Assembly: GCA_041912175.1 (NCBI GenBank)
Contig: JAYRNN010000027.1
Coordinates: forward strand, 1-21,461
Direction of reading: 5' to 3'
Length of the DNA stretch: 21,461 nucleotides
DNA from: CAZAGA01 sp041912175
GTDB lineage: Bacteria > Chloroflexota > Anaerolineae > Anaerolineales > UBA4823
Positions 1 through 5,863 of this stretch are shown here, piece after piece. The stretch's first letter is position 1, and every line of letters begins with the position of its first letter. Both the position numbers and the translations under genes were made by a program. The notes under the pieces are model-generated. The model was not told where the DNA came from, did no database searches, and was given only the letters and a program-made list of their open reading frames with translations.

Positions 1-1
1 G

Positions 2-64
2 ACGCGCGATTTCTTGTGGAAGATTACCGAATTATATGGCAAAGATGAAGAGAAAAAGGAATAG
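2..64 (+). CDS. C-terminal fragment of an upstream gene, probably an amino-acid ABC transporter substrate-binding protein
   Basis: An open frame enters from the left edge and ends at a TAG (62-64), giving the last 20 residues (TRDFLWKITELYGKDEEKKE). The charged tail with an L-W-K ... L-Y-G-K pattern resembles the C-terminus of periplasmic amino-acid binding proteins. It lies 6 bp before the start of a permease of the same transporter type. The function rests mainly on this context, because too little sequence is visible for a family assignment. Confidence 0.45.
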   Translation, partial: TRDFLWKITELYGKDEEKKE

Positions 65-70
65 TCCACG

Positions 71-778
71 ATGGACGCCCTGGTCACATATTTACAACGC
101 GTGACGCCGGATTTGTTACAGGGGATTGTAACGACCCTGAAACTGACGGTGGTCGCCTTGACGCTTGGCGTGGCGCTTGGCCTGCCGGCGGCGCTAGCGC
201 GCGTATATGGCCCGCGCTGGCTGCGCAACCTGGCGATTGGCTACATCGAGCTGTTCCGCGGCACCCCATTGCTGGTGCAGTTGTTTGTGGTTTATTATGG
301 CTTACCGGCCATTGGGAGGATGTTTGGCGTTCCCTGGTTGGGTATTACCTTGGACCGTCTGCCGGCGGCGTTTCTCACGCTTGGATTAAACAGCGGCGCT
401 TACCAGGCAGAGTACTTCCGTGGGGCCATCCAGGCAGTTGGCGGAGGCCAGATGACCGCTGCGCGTGCCTTGGGGATGACCAAGATGCAGGCGATTATCT
501 ATATTATTCTGCCGCAAGCGCTGCGCCTGGCGATCCCGGCCTGGTCGAATGAAGCCGTTTCGATGATTAAATATACCGCGGTGGTGTTCCTGATCGCTGT
601 GCCAGATCTTATGGGTAAGGCCAAAATCCTGGCCGGGCGTTATTTCAACCCAATCGAAATTTATATCACCGTGGCATTGATCTACCTGGTCCTGGTGACG
701 ATTGCTACCTGGTTGGTGCGGGTATTAGAGCGCCGCCTGCAAACGCCGGAGCTGCACCTGGAAACCGCCCGGCATTGA
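71..778 (+). CDS. Polar amino-acid ABC transporter permease (HisM/GlnP type)
   Basis: This 235-residue inner-membrane protein would form the channel of an importer for polar amino acids, working with a binding protein (probably the gene just upstream) and an ATPase not seen here. Hydrophobic segments lie near residues 18-42, 52-76, 95-115 and 190-218. The loop at about 130-152 (AARALGM ... LPQALR) is the EAA motif that docks onto the ATPase. ELFRGTPLLVQL near residue 60 is a family hallmark, and the length is typical. The start follows the preceding stop by 6 bp, so the two genes are probably one transcript. The exact amino acid cannot be read from the sequence. The next gene is an aminotransferase, which fits amino-acid scavenging. 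Confidence 0.93.
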   Translation: MDALVTYLQRVTPDLLQGIVTTLKLTVVALTLGVALGLPAALARVYGPRWLRNLAIGYIELFRGTPLLVQLFVVYYGLPAIGRMFGVPWLGITLDRLPAAFLTLGLNSGAYQAEYFRGAIQAVGGGQMTAARALGMTKMQAIIYIILPQALRLAIPAWSNEAVSMIKYTAVVFLIAVPDLMGKAKILAGRYFNPIEIYITVALIYLVLVTIATWLVRVLERRLQTPELHLETARH

Positions 779-795
779 ATCTTTTTTGTATTGTG

Positions 796-912
796 GGGCT
801 GTCCCAAAAGAAATTTTTGGGGCAGCCAAGACCCATTTAGAGGGTTCGAGGGGAGAGATGACCCCCGCATGTGGGGGTCATCTCTCCCCAACCCCCCCTT
901 TTTGGACAGCCC
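796..912. repeat. MITE-like palindromic element with terminal inverted repeats
   Basis: The outer 15-bp ends (796-810 and 898-912) are inverted copies with one mismatch and start with GGGCTGTCC. Inside lie two further hairpins. One pairs 797-810 with 814-827 (14 bp, with G-U pairs). The other is a perfect 17-bp stem, 850-866 with 873-889, around a 6-nt centre. No open reading frame is inside. IS-derived miniature elements often have GGGCTGTCC-type ends, so a non-autonomous mobile element is likely. No clear target-site duplication is visible at the flanks, so a composite terminator is the alternative. Confidence 0.55.
797..827 (+). terminator. Hairpin after the permease gene
   Basis: A 14-bp stem (797-810 with 814-827, including two G-U pairs) with a 3-nt loop lies 18 bp after the permease stop. 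The usual 3' U-run is absent, so it may act as a weak terminator or a mRNA 3'-end stabiliser. It is also the left part of the palindromic element. Confidence 0.4.
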
Positions 913-943
913 ATAAAAATAAATTGACGTGTATAGAGGAGCT

Positions 944-2251
944 ATGAAAAAGTATAACTTTGCTGATTCGCAATCCTGGGTCCACCAGGTGTTGATGCCC
1001 AGTTTTGCAGAAGACTGGCCGCTGTTGCCGGTCGAACGCGCCGCGGGCGCTTACCTTTACCTGGCCGACGGTCGGCGTATCCTGGACTTCACGTCTGGAA
1101 TTGCCGTTGCCAATGTCGGCCATGGTCACCCCAAGGTTTTGGCCGCCGCCCATGCCCAGATGGACAAGTTTGTCCACAGCTCGGTAGGCATCACCCTGCA
1201 CGAGTCGCTCTTACAGCTCACCCAGGCGCTGACTGCAGTTCTTCCGCCGAAGATGGATATGTTCTTCTTTGGCAACAGCGGCGCCGAGGCGGTTGAGGGT
1301 TCACTCAAACTGGCCCGCTATGTCACCGGCCGTCCGGGGATCATTGCCTTCGATGGCAGCTTCCATGGGCGGACGTATGGCGCGGCTTCGGTCACCTCGG
1401 TCAAGTCGAAATATCGTAAGCACTATGAGCCGTTTGTCCCAGGTGTTTATTTTGCACCGTATGCTTATCCATATCGCTGCCCGGCCGGTTCGGATGACGA
1501 CGGCGTCATCCAATGGAGCCTGGATGGGCTCCAAAAAATCTTTGATCGACTGATCCAACCCGATCAGGTGGCCGCGATGATCGTCGAGCCGATCCAGGGC
1601 GAAGGCGGCTACGTCGTCCCGCCGGCCGGGTTCCTGCCCGCGCTGCGCCGGATCTGCGACGAGCATGGCATCCTGTTAATCATGGACGAAGTGCAGACCG
1701 GCTTTGGGCGCACCGGCCAGATGTTCGCCAGCCAGACTTTCAATGTCCAGCCGGATATCATGGCCATCGCCAAGGGCATTGCGAATGGCTTTCCGCTCGG
1801 CGCTACGGTTGCAAGTCACGAGTTGATGAGCCAATGGCCTGCCGGGTCGCATGGCACCACCTACGGCGGCAACCCGATTGCTTGTGCGGCGGGGCTGGCG
1901 GTGCTAGATGTGATCCGGGATGAGAACTTGCTCGAAAACTGCCGGGTTATGGGGGCTCGACTGCTGGAAGGATTCCGCGGTTTTCAGAAGAAATATGCCT
2001 TTATCGGCGATGTGCGCGGGGTCGGCCTGATGATTGCGATGGAGTTGGTCGTGCCAGGGACGAAGACGCCGGACGGGACGACCGCCATGAGCGTGTTGGA
2101 CGCATGCCTGGAGCGCGGTTTATTGGGTTACATGGCCGGTTTGAAAGGCCAGGTGATCCGCCTGATCCCGCCGCTGAATGTGACGGCCGAACAGGTGGAA
2201 GAGGCGTTAAATATCATCGATCAAAGTTTAGCCGCTGCGGCCAAACTTTGA
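944..2251 (+). CDS. Class III PLP-dependent aminotransferase (4-aminobutyrate/acetylornithine type)
   Basis: This 435-residue cytosolic enzyme of fold type I transfers an amino group from an omega-amino acid such as 4-aminobutyrate to a keto acid. The PLP-binding lysine is K277 in IAKGIANGFPLGA. D248 and E249 in IMDEVQTGFGRTG contact the cofactor ring. GNSGAEAVEGSLKLAR near residue 108 binds the phosphate, and IVEPIQGEGG lies near 210. Length matches the GabT group. I chose ATG 944 because GAGGA at 936-940 is well placed before it, whereas a GTG at 929 has no ribosome site. The last codons and the stop lie within a terminator hairpin. Ornithine, acetylornithine, 5-aminovalerate or GABA all remain possible substrates. 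Confidence 0.92.
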   Translation: MKKYNFADSQSWVHQVLMPSFAEDWPLLPVERAAGAYLYLADGRRILDFTSGIAVANVGHGHPKVLAAAHAQMDKFVHSSVGITLHESLLQLTQALTAVLPPKMDMFFFGNSGAEAVEGSLKLARYVTGRPGIIAFDGSFHGRTYGAASVTSVKSKYRKHYEPFVPGVYFAPYAYPYRCPAGSDDDGVIQWSLDGLQKIFDRLIQPDQVAAMIVEPIQGEGGYVVPPAGFLPALRRICDEHGILLIMDEVQTGFGRTGQMFASQTFNVQPDIMAIAKGIANGFPLGATVASHELMSQWPAGSHGTTYGGNPIACAAGLAVLDVIRDENLLENCRVMGARLLEGFRGFQKKYAFIGDVRGVGLMIAMELVVPGTKTPDGTTAMSVLDACLERGLLGYMAGLKGQVIRLIPPLNVTAEQVEEALNIIDQSLAAAAKL

Positions 2252-2259
2252 TCGATGAT
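2213..2259 (+). terminator. Long hairpin terminator containing the aminotransferase stop codon
   Basis: A perfect 17-bp inverted repeat (2213-2229 with 2243-2259) is capped by an inner GCCG/CGGC stem (2231-2241) with one mismatch between them, so the whole 47 bp folds as one helix. Its left arm encodes the last residues of the aminotransferase, and the TGA stop lies in the right arm. A T-rich stretch (2269-2274) follows, as expected for a factor-independent terminator. Confidence 0.7.
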
Positions 2260-2272
2260 CGTAGATCTATTT

Positions 2273-2629
2273 TTAGGCGGGTTTCTCGACAGAGAAACCC
2301 GCTGCTTTCCAGGCCATTACCCCGCCTTGCAGGCTGTAAGCTTTAATCCCACGCGCACGCAGCCAGCGCACGCCAGGACGACTGCGATGCCCGCTCAAGC
2401 ATAGGACTACTACCGGTCGTGCCGGGTCGAAGGAAAGGCGCTGCATGCTTTGCGGCATTTCAGTCAGTGGGGCAGACGCCGCCTGGCCGATTGTCCCTGT
2501 CTGGTATTCAAGGGTTGTGCGCGCATCGACCACCTGCACACGGCGGCCGTCTTTCAGCCACTCGTGAAAATCCTGCGGGCTGAGCTCGGGGACCTTGCCC
2601 AGCGGCAGCCACCATAAAGCTTCGATCAT
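2273..2629 (-). CDS. Rhodanese-domain sulfurtransferase
   Basis: This single-domain, 118-residue cytosolic protein probably moves sulfane sulfur between thiols, or reduces persulfides, through a cysteine persulfide. The active-site loop is C77-L-S-G-H-R-S, the Cys-x4-Arg cradle of the family. VVDARTTLEYQTGTI (33-47) is the CH2A-like motif, and GGVMAWKAAG near the end is the usual C-terminal signature. It is the last gene of the seven-gene redox operon. Its ATG overlaps the OsmC stop codon by 4 bp (ATGA), so translation is probably coupled. In this setting it likely handles persulfides produced during thiol stress. The physiological substrate is not visible. Confidence 0.9.
   Translation of the reverse strand: MIEALWWLPLGKVPELSPQDFHEWLKDGRRVQVVDARTTLEYQTGTIGQAASAPLTEMPQSMQRLSFDPARPVVVLCLSGHRSRPGVRWLRARGIKAYSLQGGVMAWKAAGFSVEKPA
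2277..2302 (-). terminator. Hairpin at the 3' end of the redox operon
   Basis: A perfect 11-bp stem (2277-2287 with 2292-2302) with a 4-nt loop covers the last codons of the rhodanese gene. In minus-strand direction no U-run follows, so termination would depend on the next hairpin (2213-2259) or on a protein factor. It could also simply protect the mRNA end. Confidence 0.45.
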
Positions 2630-3111
2630 TGTTGGGCCGCTGGTTCTGTCCGGAGATAAGCGCCGCTTTTCACCAGGCTGCGCTTTCCATCTCCCAGGTC
2701 TTCGTAGATATGATATTTAAGCTCGATCGGCATCACCTGAACCAGCATGGCTTGCGCCGTGCAATAGGCGGTGGCCGAAAGCTCGATCGACCGGAGAACG
2801 GCAGCTTCCTCTACATTGCGCCCGGTGATGAAATATTCAATGATGGCATACGTGAAGACTTTGGGATGCGCTTCAGCGCGGTCGATGTGAGCCTGGACCT
2901 CGAAGTCGGTGATATCCTGGCGTTTCTTGTTCAGGATTGAGATCACATCCATGGCGGTGCAACCGGCCAGGCCAATCGCGAACAGCTCCATAGGCCTGAA
3001 ACCTTGTCCTTCCCCTCCCACGCTCGTGCTGGCGTCCAGGGGTAGGCTGAACCCGCTATCAGATGCGCCGGTGAAGCTCAGCGCGTTGTTCCACACTACT
3101 TTAGCTTCCAT
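2626..3111 (-). CDS. OsmC/Ohr-family peroxide-detoxifying protein
   Basis: This 161-residue protein belongs to the OsmC family, dimeric enzymes that reduce organic hydroperoxides with two cysteines. Both are present: C51 in GLAGCTAMDV and C117 in ATAYCTAQAML. The preceding FRPMELFAIG helix carries the conserved glutamate (E42). GGEGQGFRPMEL is the OsmC-type form of the dimer-interface motif. Length fits the YhfA/OsmC-like subgroup. An AAGGAG ribosome site lies in the last codons of the upstream TlpA-like gene, only 2 bp away, and the 3' end overlaps the rhodanese start. Electrons could come from the thioredoxin-like proteins of the same operon, which is inference. Confidence 0.92.
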   Translation of the reverse strand: MEAKVVWNNALSFTGASDSGFSLPLDASTSVGGEGQGFRPMELFAIGLAGCTAMDVISILNKKRQDITDFEVQAHIDRAEAHPKVFTYAIIEYFITGRNVEEAAVLRSIELSATAYCTAQAMLVQVMPIELKYHIYEDLGDGKRSLVKSGAYLRTEPAAQQ

Positions 3112-3113
3112 AC

Positions 3114-3725
3114 TTACTCCTTCAATAAAGGCGTGACATATTTCTCGAGCACATCGCGGGTAATTGCGCCTACCCAGGTCAGCCGGATTTGGCCTTGTGG
3201 GTCAATCACCCAGGAAGTAGGCAACGAGATGTTGCGAAAGGCCTGGTAGGTTTTTTGTTCGGGATCCGGCCAGATGGTGATATGGAGATCGTTCTTTTTG
3301 ACGTAGTTGGCCACCTTCTCGACCGGCGCGCCTTGTTCGATGGCGATCAAGGTGAAGTTTTGCGCCCGATGGTCATCGTAATAGGCCTGCAGGGTCGGCA
3401 TTTCGGCCTTGCATGGCGGGCACCAGGTGGCCCAACTATTCAATAAAACCCACTCCCCCAGGTGGTTCGACAGCCCGACAGGATTGCCAAGCAAGTCTAC
3501 CAGGCGTAGATCAGGCGCGGGGAAATCGACTTCGACCGGGATGACAGAAGCTTCATCAGCCGTTCGCCCGGCATCCGCTCCGCCCGTAAGGTTGTTGGTT
3601 CCATATTTGGGCAGCAAGATGAAGGCCGCCAGCCCCAAGAGGATTAACCCGGCGCCGACCAGAAGCATGGGCAAGAGCGAACGTGTTGGCCGGGTAGTCA
3701 TGCGCGATCTGTTTTTATGATCCAT
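3114..3725 (-). CDS. Membrane-anchored TlpA/ResA-like thiol-disulfide oxidoreductase
   Basis: This 203-residue protein has one N-terminal membrane anchor (about residues 16-38), a short low-complexity spacer to about 63, then a thioredoxin fold. The active site is W101-C102-P-P-C105 in SWATWCPPCKAEMP, typical of TlpA, ResA and CcmG reductases that act outside the membrane. The cis-proline region is in NISLPTSWVIDPQG. It follows the disulfide oxidoreductase gene by 27 bp and precedes the OsmC gene by 2 bp. It probably keeps exported thiols reduced and could receive electrons from the cytosolic members of the operon through a membrane partner that is absent here. ATG 3725 has no strong ribosome site. 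ATG 3701 is an alternative that keeps the anchor. Confidence 0.9.
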   Translation of the reverse strand: MDHKNRSRMTTRPTRSLLPMLLVGAGLILLGLAAFILLPKYGTNNLTGGADAGRTADEASVIPVEVDFPAPDLRLVDLLGNPVGLSNHLGEWVLLNSWATWCPPCKAEMPTLQAYYDDHRAQNFTLIAIEQGAPVEKVANYVKKNDLHITIWPDPEQKTYQAFRNISLPTSWVIDPQGQIRLTWVGAITRDVLEKYVTPLLKE

Positions 3726-3752
3726 GTCTGCGAAGGTTTGGTCTGGAACTCG

Positions 3753-4427
3753 TCAGGCCGGTTGAAGGGACAATAAAATCTCTTCTAAAAGATTATCTTC
3801 TGGATACGCTCCAACTACGGTCCCCTCGCCCAGGTTAATCGTGGTTTGTGGGACGCCGCTTACCCCGAACTGGTCAGAAAGCTCGGGAAACTCGGCCGCA
3901 TCGACCATTTCAGCCTGGATCATCGGACTCTCCAGCGCCATTTGGAAGGCGAGCAGCACGGCTCGCGGGCAATAGGGTCAGGTAGGGGTGGAAAACACCA
4001 TCAGGTGTACCGGTTGTTTGAGATCACTGAGCGCCTGACGGGTCTTTTCTTTCAAGCCAGAATCGCGTCCGGAGACCATGACCAGGCTTTGGATCAAAGC
4101 GCTGAACTCATATCCGGCGGGGATGCCCGCAAAGCGGATGCCGACATCGGTAATCTGGTTGTCTTCCTTGGCGGCGATCACCAGCCCGGGCGCCTTCTCC
4201 ACGTTGTACTGGCGAGCGACTTCTGCATCTTGCTCTAAATCATAAATTATTATGTCGATTTTTTCGGATAGTTCGACGACCTCTTCGACGAGCTGGCGCG
4301 TATCCGCACAATAGTCACATTCGTTTTGTTGGCCGAAAAATAAGACTTGCACCGGCCGTTGCATTTGTTTTTCGAAAACTTCTCTGATTTGCTTGATGAT
4401 GCTTTCATTCAGTAATTTATCAACCAT
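3753..4427 (-). CDS. Candidate selenoprotein: two-domain glutaredoxin-like protein disulfide oxidoreductase with a UPYC active site
   Basis: One frame of 224 residues is interrupted only by a TGA at codon 150 (3978-3980). Before it, residues 1-149 form a thioredoxin-fold domain with C37-D-Y-C40. Directly after it the sequence continues P-Y-C-P-R-A-V-L-L-A, the redox-site helix of the second thioredoxin domain, then the cis-proline segment GVSGVPQTTIN and a final helix. In the PDO family (as in Pyrococcus and Aquifex) this site reads C-P-Y-C, so the TGA replaces the first, nucleophilic cysteine. With the downstream stem-loop, selenocysteine is the best reading, giving U150 and C153. The total length is normal for PDO. 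The enzyme would reduce or isomerise cytosolic disulfides. Other genes here end in TGA, so TGA is not generally reassigned. The alternative is a point mutation giving a truncated pseudogene, but the 3' half shows no further lesion. The start ATG 4427 has AAGGA upstream. Confidence 0.8.
3949..3966 (-). promoter_or_regulatory. Candidate bacterial SECIS element
   Basis: In the mRNA, six bases GCGAGC (3966-3961) pair perfectly with GCUCGC (3954-3949) around a 6-nt loop, C-G-U-G-C-U (3960-3955). The loop G is its second base and lies 18 nt after the UGA. Known bacterial SECIS hairpins have a short stem and a small loop with G among the first two bases, about 16-37 nt from the UGA; SelB binds the loop G-U. 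The fit is good, but short GC hairpins also arise by chance in this GC-rich DNA. No strong lower stem extends it. Confidence 0.6.
3978..3980 (-). other. In-frame TGA codon, predicted selenocysteine
   Basis: The codon occupies the first cysteine position of the second CPYC site (T-P-T-[TGA]-P-Y-C-P-R). The two open frames on either side are exactly in phase (their 5' ends, 3959 and 4427, differ by 468 bp, a multiple of 3). Replacement of a catalytic Cys in a UxxC motif is the classic selenoprotein signature. Confidence 0.78.
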
Positions 4428-4474
4428 CGGATATTTTTCCTTTGCGCCCGCACGGAGCAGTTTTTTGAGATTTA

Positions 4475-4663
4475 TCAGCTAAAACAGGCGCCAGTCAGCG
4501 TATAACCACAACCTGGACAGGCCAGGTTGAGTAAGCCATCATAATCGAGCTGCGCTTGCTTGCATTTTGGGCATTGATCGCCAGAGCGCAGTGTTTTTAT
4601 GGGTAAGCTCCCAACCTCAATCGTACCGACCGGCAAACCAGCATTCACTGAATTTAGATGCAT
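4475..4663 (-). CDS. Small zinc-ribbon protein in the redox operon
   Basis: I do not recognise a named family for this 62-residue protein. Residues 31-34 are C-P-K-C and 49-52 are C-P-G-C, two CxxC knuckles 15 residues apart, which would form a zinc ribbon. A fifth cysteine, C60, lies two residues before the end and could be a free redox thiol. There is no membrane segment. It lies 24 bp after the anti-sigma gene and 47 bp before the disulfide oxidoreductase gene, in the same direction, so it is almost certainly co-transcribed. It could be a zinc-buffering partner, a redox-sensing adaptor or a substrate of the oxidoreductase. No ribosome site is obvious before ATG 4663, though the gene is well placed. 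Confidence 0.7.
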   Translation of the reverse strand: MHLNSVNAGLPVGTIEVGSLPIKTLRSGDQCPKCKQAQLDYDGLLNLACPGCGYTLTGACFS

Positions 4664-4687
4664 AAGGCTTGAAAAAGTGACAAAAAA

Positions 4688-4939
4688 CTAGTCGCTTCGC
4701 AAAAAGTCGTCCAGCTCCAGGCAAGCATACAATCGCTGGCGTATATCGGCGGGGACTTTTGGATCAGGGATGGTTTGATGATAGAGCTCGACCGTCTTAC
4801 GCAGGGTGTTAATCACGATGCGACAATTCTCGCAGCCAGTCAGGTGACGATCAATCTCAGCGCAAAGTTCCTGGCTAAGGTCATGGTCGACATAGCTCGA
4901 AAGCGAATCAAGCAGATGATGGCAAGTTTCGTGTTCCAT
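4688..4939 (-). CDS. Soluble ZAS (zf-HC2) anti-sigma factor, RsrA-like
   Basis: This 83-residue protein is predicted to bind and silence the sigma factor encoded immediately upstream. It carries H32-x3-C36-x2-C39 plus C6, that is C-x25-H-x3-C-x2-C. From memory this is the spacing of the zinc ligands of Streptomyces RsrA (C11, H37, C41, C44), where oxidation of the cysteines ejects zinc and frees the sigma factor. There is no transmembrane segment, so it senses the cytosol rather than the envelope. Its ATG overlaps the sigma stop by one base (TAATG), which suggests coupled translation and balanced amounts. A further cysteine, C26, lies in the intervening helix. Redox control is inferred from the motif and from the thiol-enzyme neighbours. 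Confidence 0.88.
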   Translation of the reverse strand: MEHETCHHLLDSLSSYVDHDLSQELCAEIDRHLTGCENCRIVINTLRKTVELYHQTIPDPKVPADIRQRLYACLELDDFLRSD

Positions 4940-5601
4940 TATGCGCCATCTCCTTTGCTGGCGAGCTCAGCGTTGATAAATGCGCTATGGGAAGCGGCTT
5001 TGGCGGTAGACATAGCAGCGCCATAGTAATCGGTCAATCGCTCGCGCAGCCTTAGGCGGGCGCGCGACAGGCGGGTCTTTACGGCTGTTTCACTGAGGTT
5101 AAGCGCCTGACCGGTCTCTTCCGTCGAGAGTCCCTCGATATCGCGCAGTAGAAATACGATCCGCAGATTGGGGGACAGGCTCTCAATCGCCTGGTCGAGG
5201 TGACGGCGTGCTTCCGTTGATAACAGCTCAGACTCTGGCATACAGCACCAATCAACGATCTCCAATGGGTTTTGTTCTTCTTCTTCCGTCTCAAGCGGTT
5301 CTTCGATCGAGATGAACTGTACCTTGCGCTTGCGCAGCAGCATTAATGCTTCGTTGGATGCGATCCGGTACAGCCAGGTAGATAAGCTGGAACGGCCATC
5401 AAACTTTGGCAAACCTTTATATGCCTTCAAGAAAGTTTCCTGCAGCACGTCCTCCGCATCTTGGGAATTGTCGAGCATTTTTACCGCCAGCCGGTAGACG
5501 ATGCCGGAATAAGCGTCCACCATGCGGGCGAATTCTGCCCGGTCCTGGGATCGCAAAGCTTCTAATGATAACGCCTGAGAGCCAGCCAATTGATCATTCA
5601 T
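4939..5601 (-). CDS. ECF-type RNA polymerase sigma factor (RpoE/SigR-like)
   Basis: This 220-residue group IV sigma factor has region 2 at about residues 22-92 (DAEDVLQETFLKAYK for core binding and -10 recognition, STWLYRIASNEA for melting) and region 4 at about 135-190 (LSTEETGQALNLSETAVKTRLSRARLRL, a helix-turn-helix for the -35 element). An acidic linker (about 99-113) joins them. It is the first gene of the redox operon and is paired with a zinc anti-sigma, so it probably activates its own operon and other thiol-stress genes. The C-terminal tail after about 195 is longer than usual and of unknown role. ATG 5601 gives a full-length protein. I could not identify a convincing autoregulated promoter upstream. 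Confidence 0.93.
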   Translation of the reverse strand: MNDQLAGSQALSLEALRSQDRAEFARMVDAYSGIVYRLAVKMLDNSQDAEDVLQETFLKAYKGLPKFDGRSSLSTWLYRIASNEALMLLRKRKVQFISIEEPLETEEEEQNPLEIVDWCCMPESELLSTEARRHLDQAIESLSPNLRIVFLLRDIEGLSTEETGQALNLSETAVKTRLSRARLRLRERLTDYYGAAMSTAKAASHSAFINAELASKGDGA

Positions 5602-5666
5602 TTAGATGCAGCCTAACCATAAAAGTTGCACGCGGGTCTTCTCAAGAAGAATGTTTTTGGGATATC

Positions 5667-5685
5667 AAAACGATGCAGTCGTTTT
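5667..5685. promoter_or_regulatory. Small hairpin in the divergent intergenic region
   Basis: A perfect 7-bp inverted repeat (5667-5673 with 5679-5685) with a 5-nt loop lies in the 262-bp region between the sigma operon and the SAM hydrolase gene. In plus direction it ends in five T's, so it looks like a weak terminator. In minus direction it lies in the probable leader of the sigma operon. Its role is uncertain. Confidence 0.3.
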
Positions 5686-5814
5686 TATATACCAAAAAAG
5701 AAACCATCATAAACAAGATGGAGAGATTCTATCATATCGAAACCGGGTGGATTTTATGCACTCTCGGAAACCGAAACCGGCGGAACCGGCGAATTCAATC
5801 TTAATCCAAATTCA

Positions 5815-5843
5815 TTGACGCCATTCGACGAGCGTGCTATATT
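5815..5843 (+). promoter_or_regulatory. Sigma-70-type promoter for the SAM hydrolase/ECF transporter operon
   Basis: TTGACG (5815-5820) and TATATT (5838-5843) are separated by exactly 17 bp, a near-consensus promoter. The predicted transcript would begin near 5850, at the GGAGGAG ribosome site (5850-5856), so the 5' leader is only about 14 nt. This excludes a riboswitch in front of the first gene. Confidence 0.65.
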
Positions 5844-5863
5844 TTCCATGGAGGAGAAGCGCT

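Noticed and set aside
929..943. GTG 929 as aminotransferase start
   Set aside because: It has no ribosome site, whereas GAGGA is well placed before ATG 944.
1301..1666. Minus-strand frame of 121 residues within the aminotransferase gene
   Set aside because: It is a shadow of the aminotransferase coding sequence without recognisable domain.
3753..3755. A second selenocysteine at the final TGA of the PDO
   Set aside because: The domain is complete at this point, the following codons are not thioredoxin-like, and no suitable hairpin follows.
3978..3980. TGA as evidence for a pseudogene or for a genome-wide altered code
   Set aside because: Several complete genes here (permease, aminotransferase, OsmC protein) end in TGA, so the code is normal, and the part after the TGA is intact and conserved. 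A point mutation remains the residual alternative to selenocysteine.
5602..5863. SAM riboswitch before the SAM hydrolase gene
   Set aside because: The promoter at 5815-5843 leaves only about 14 nt of leader, and no riboswitch-like fold is apparent.
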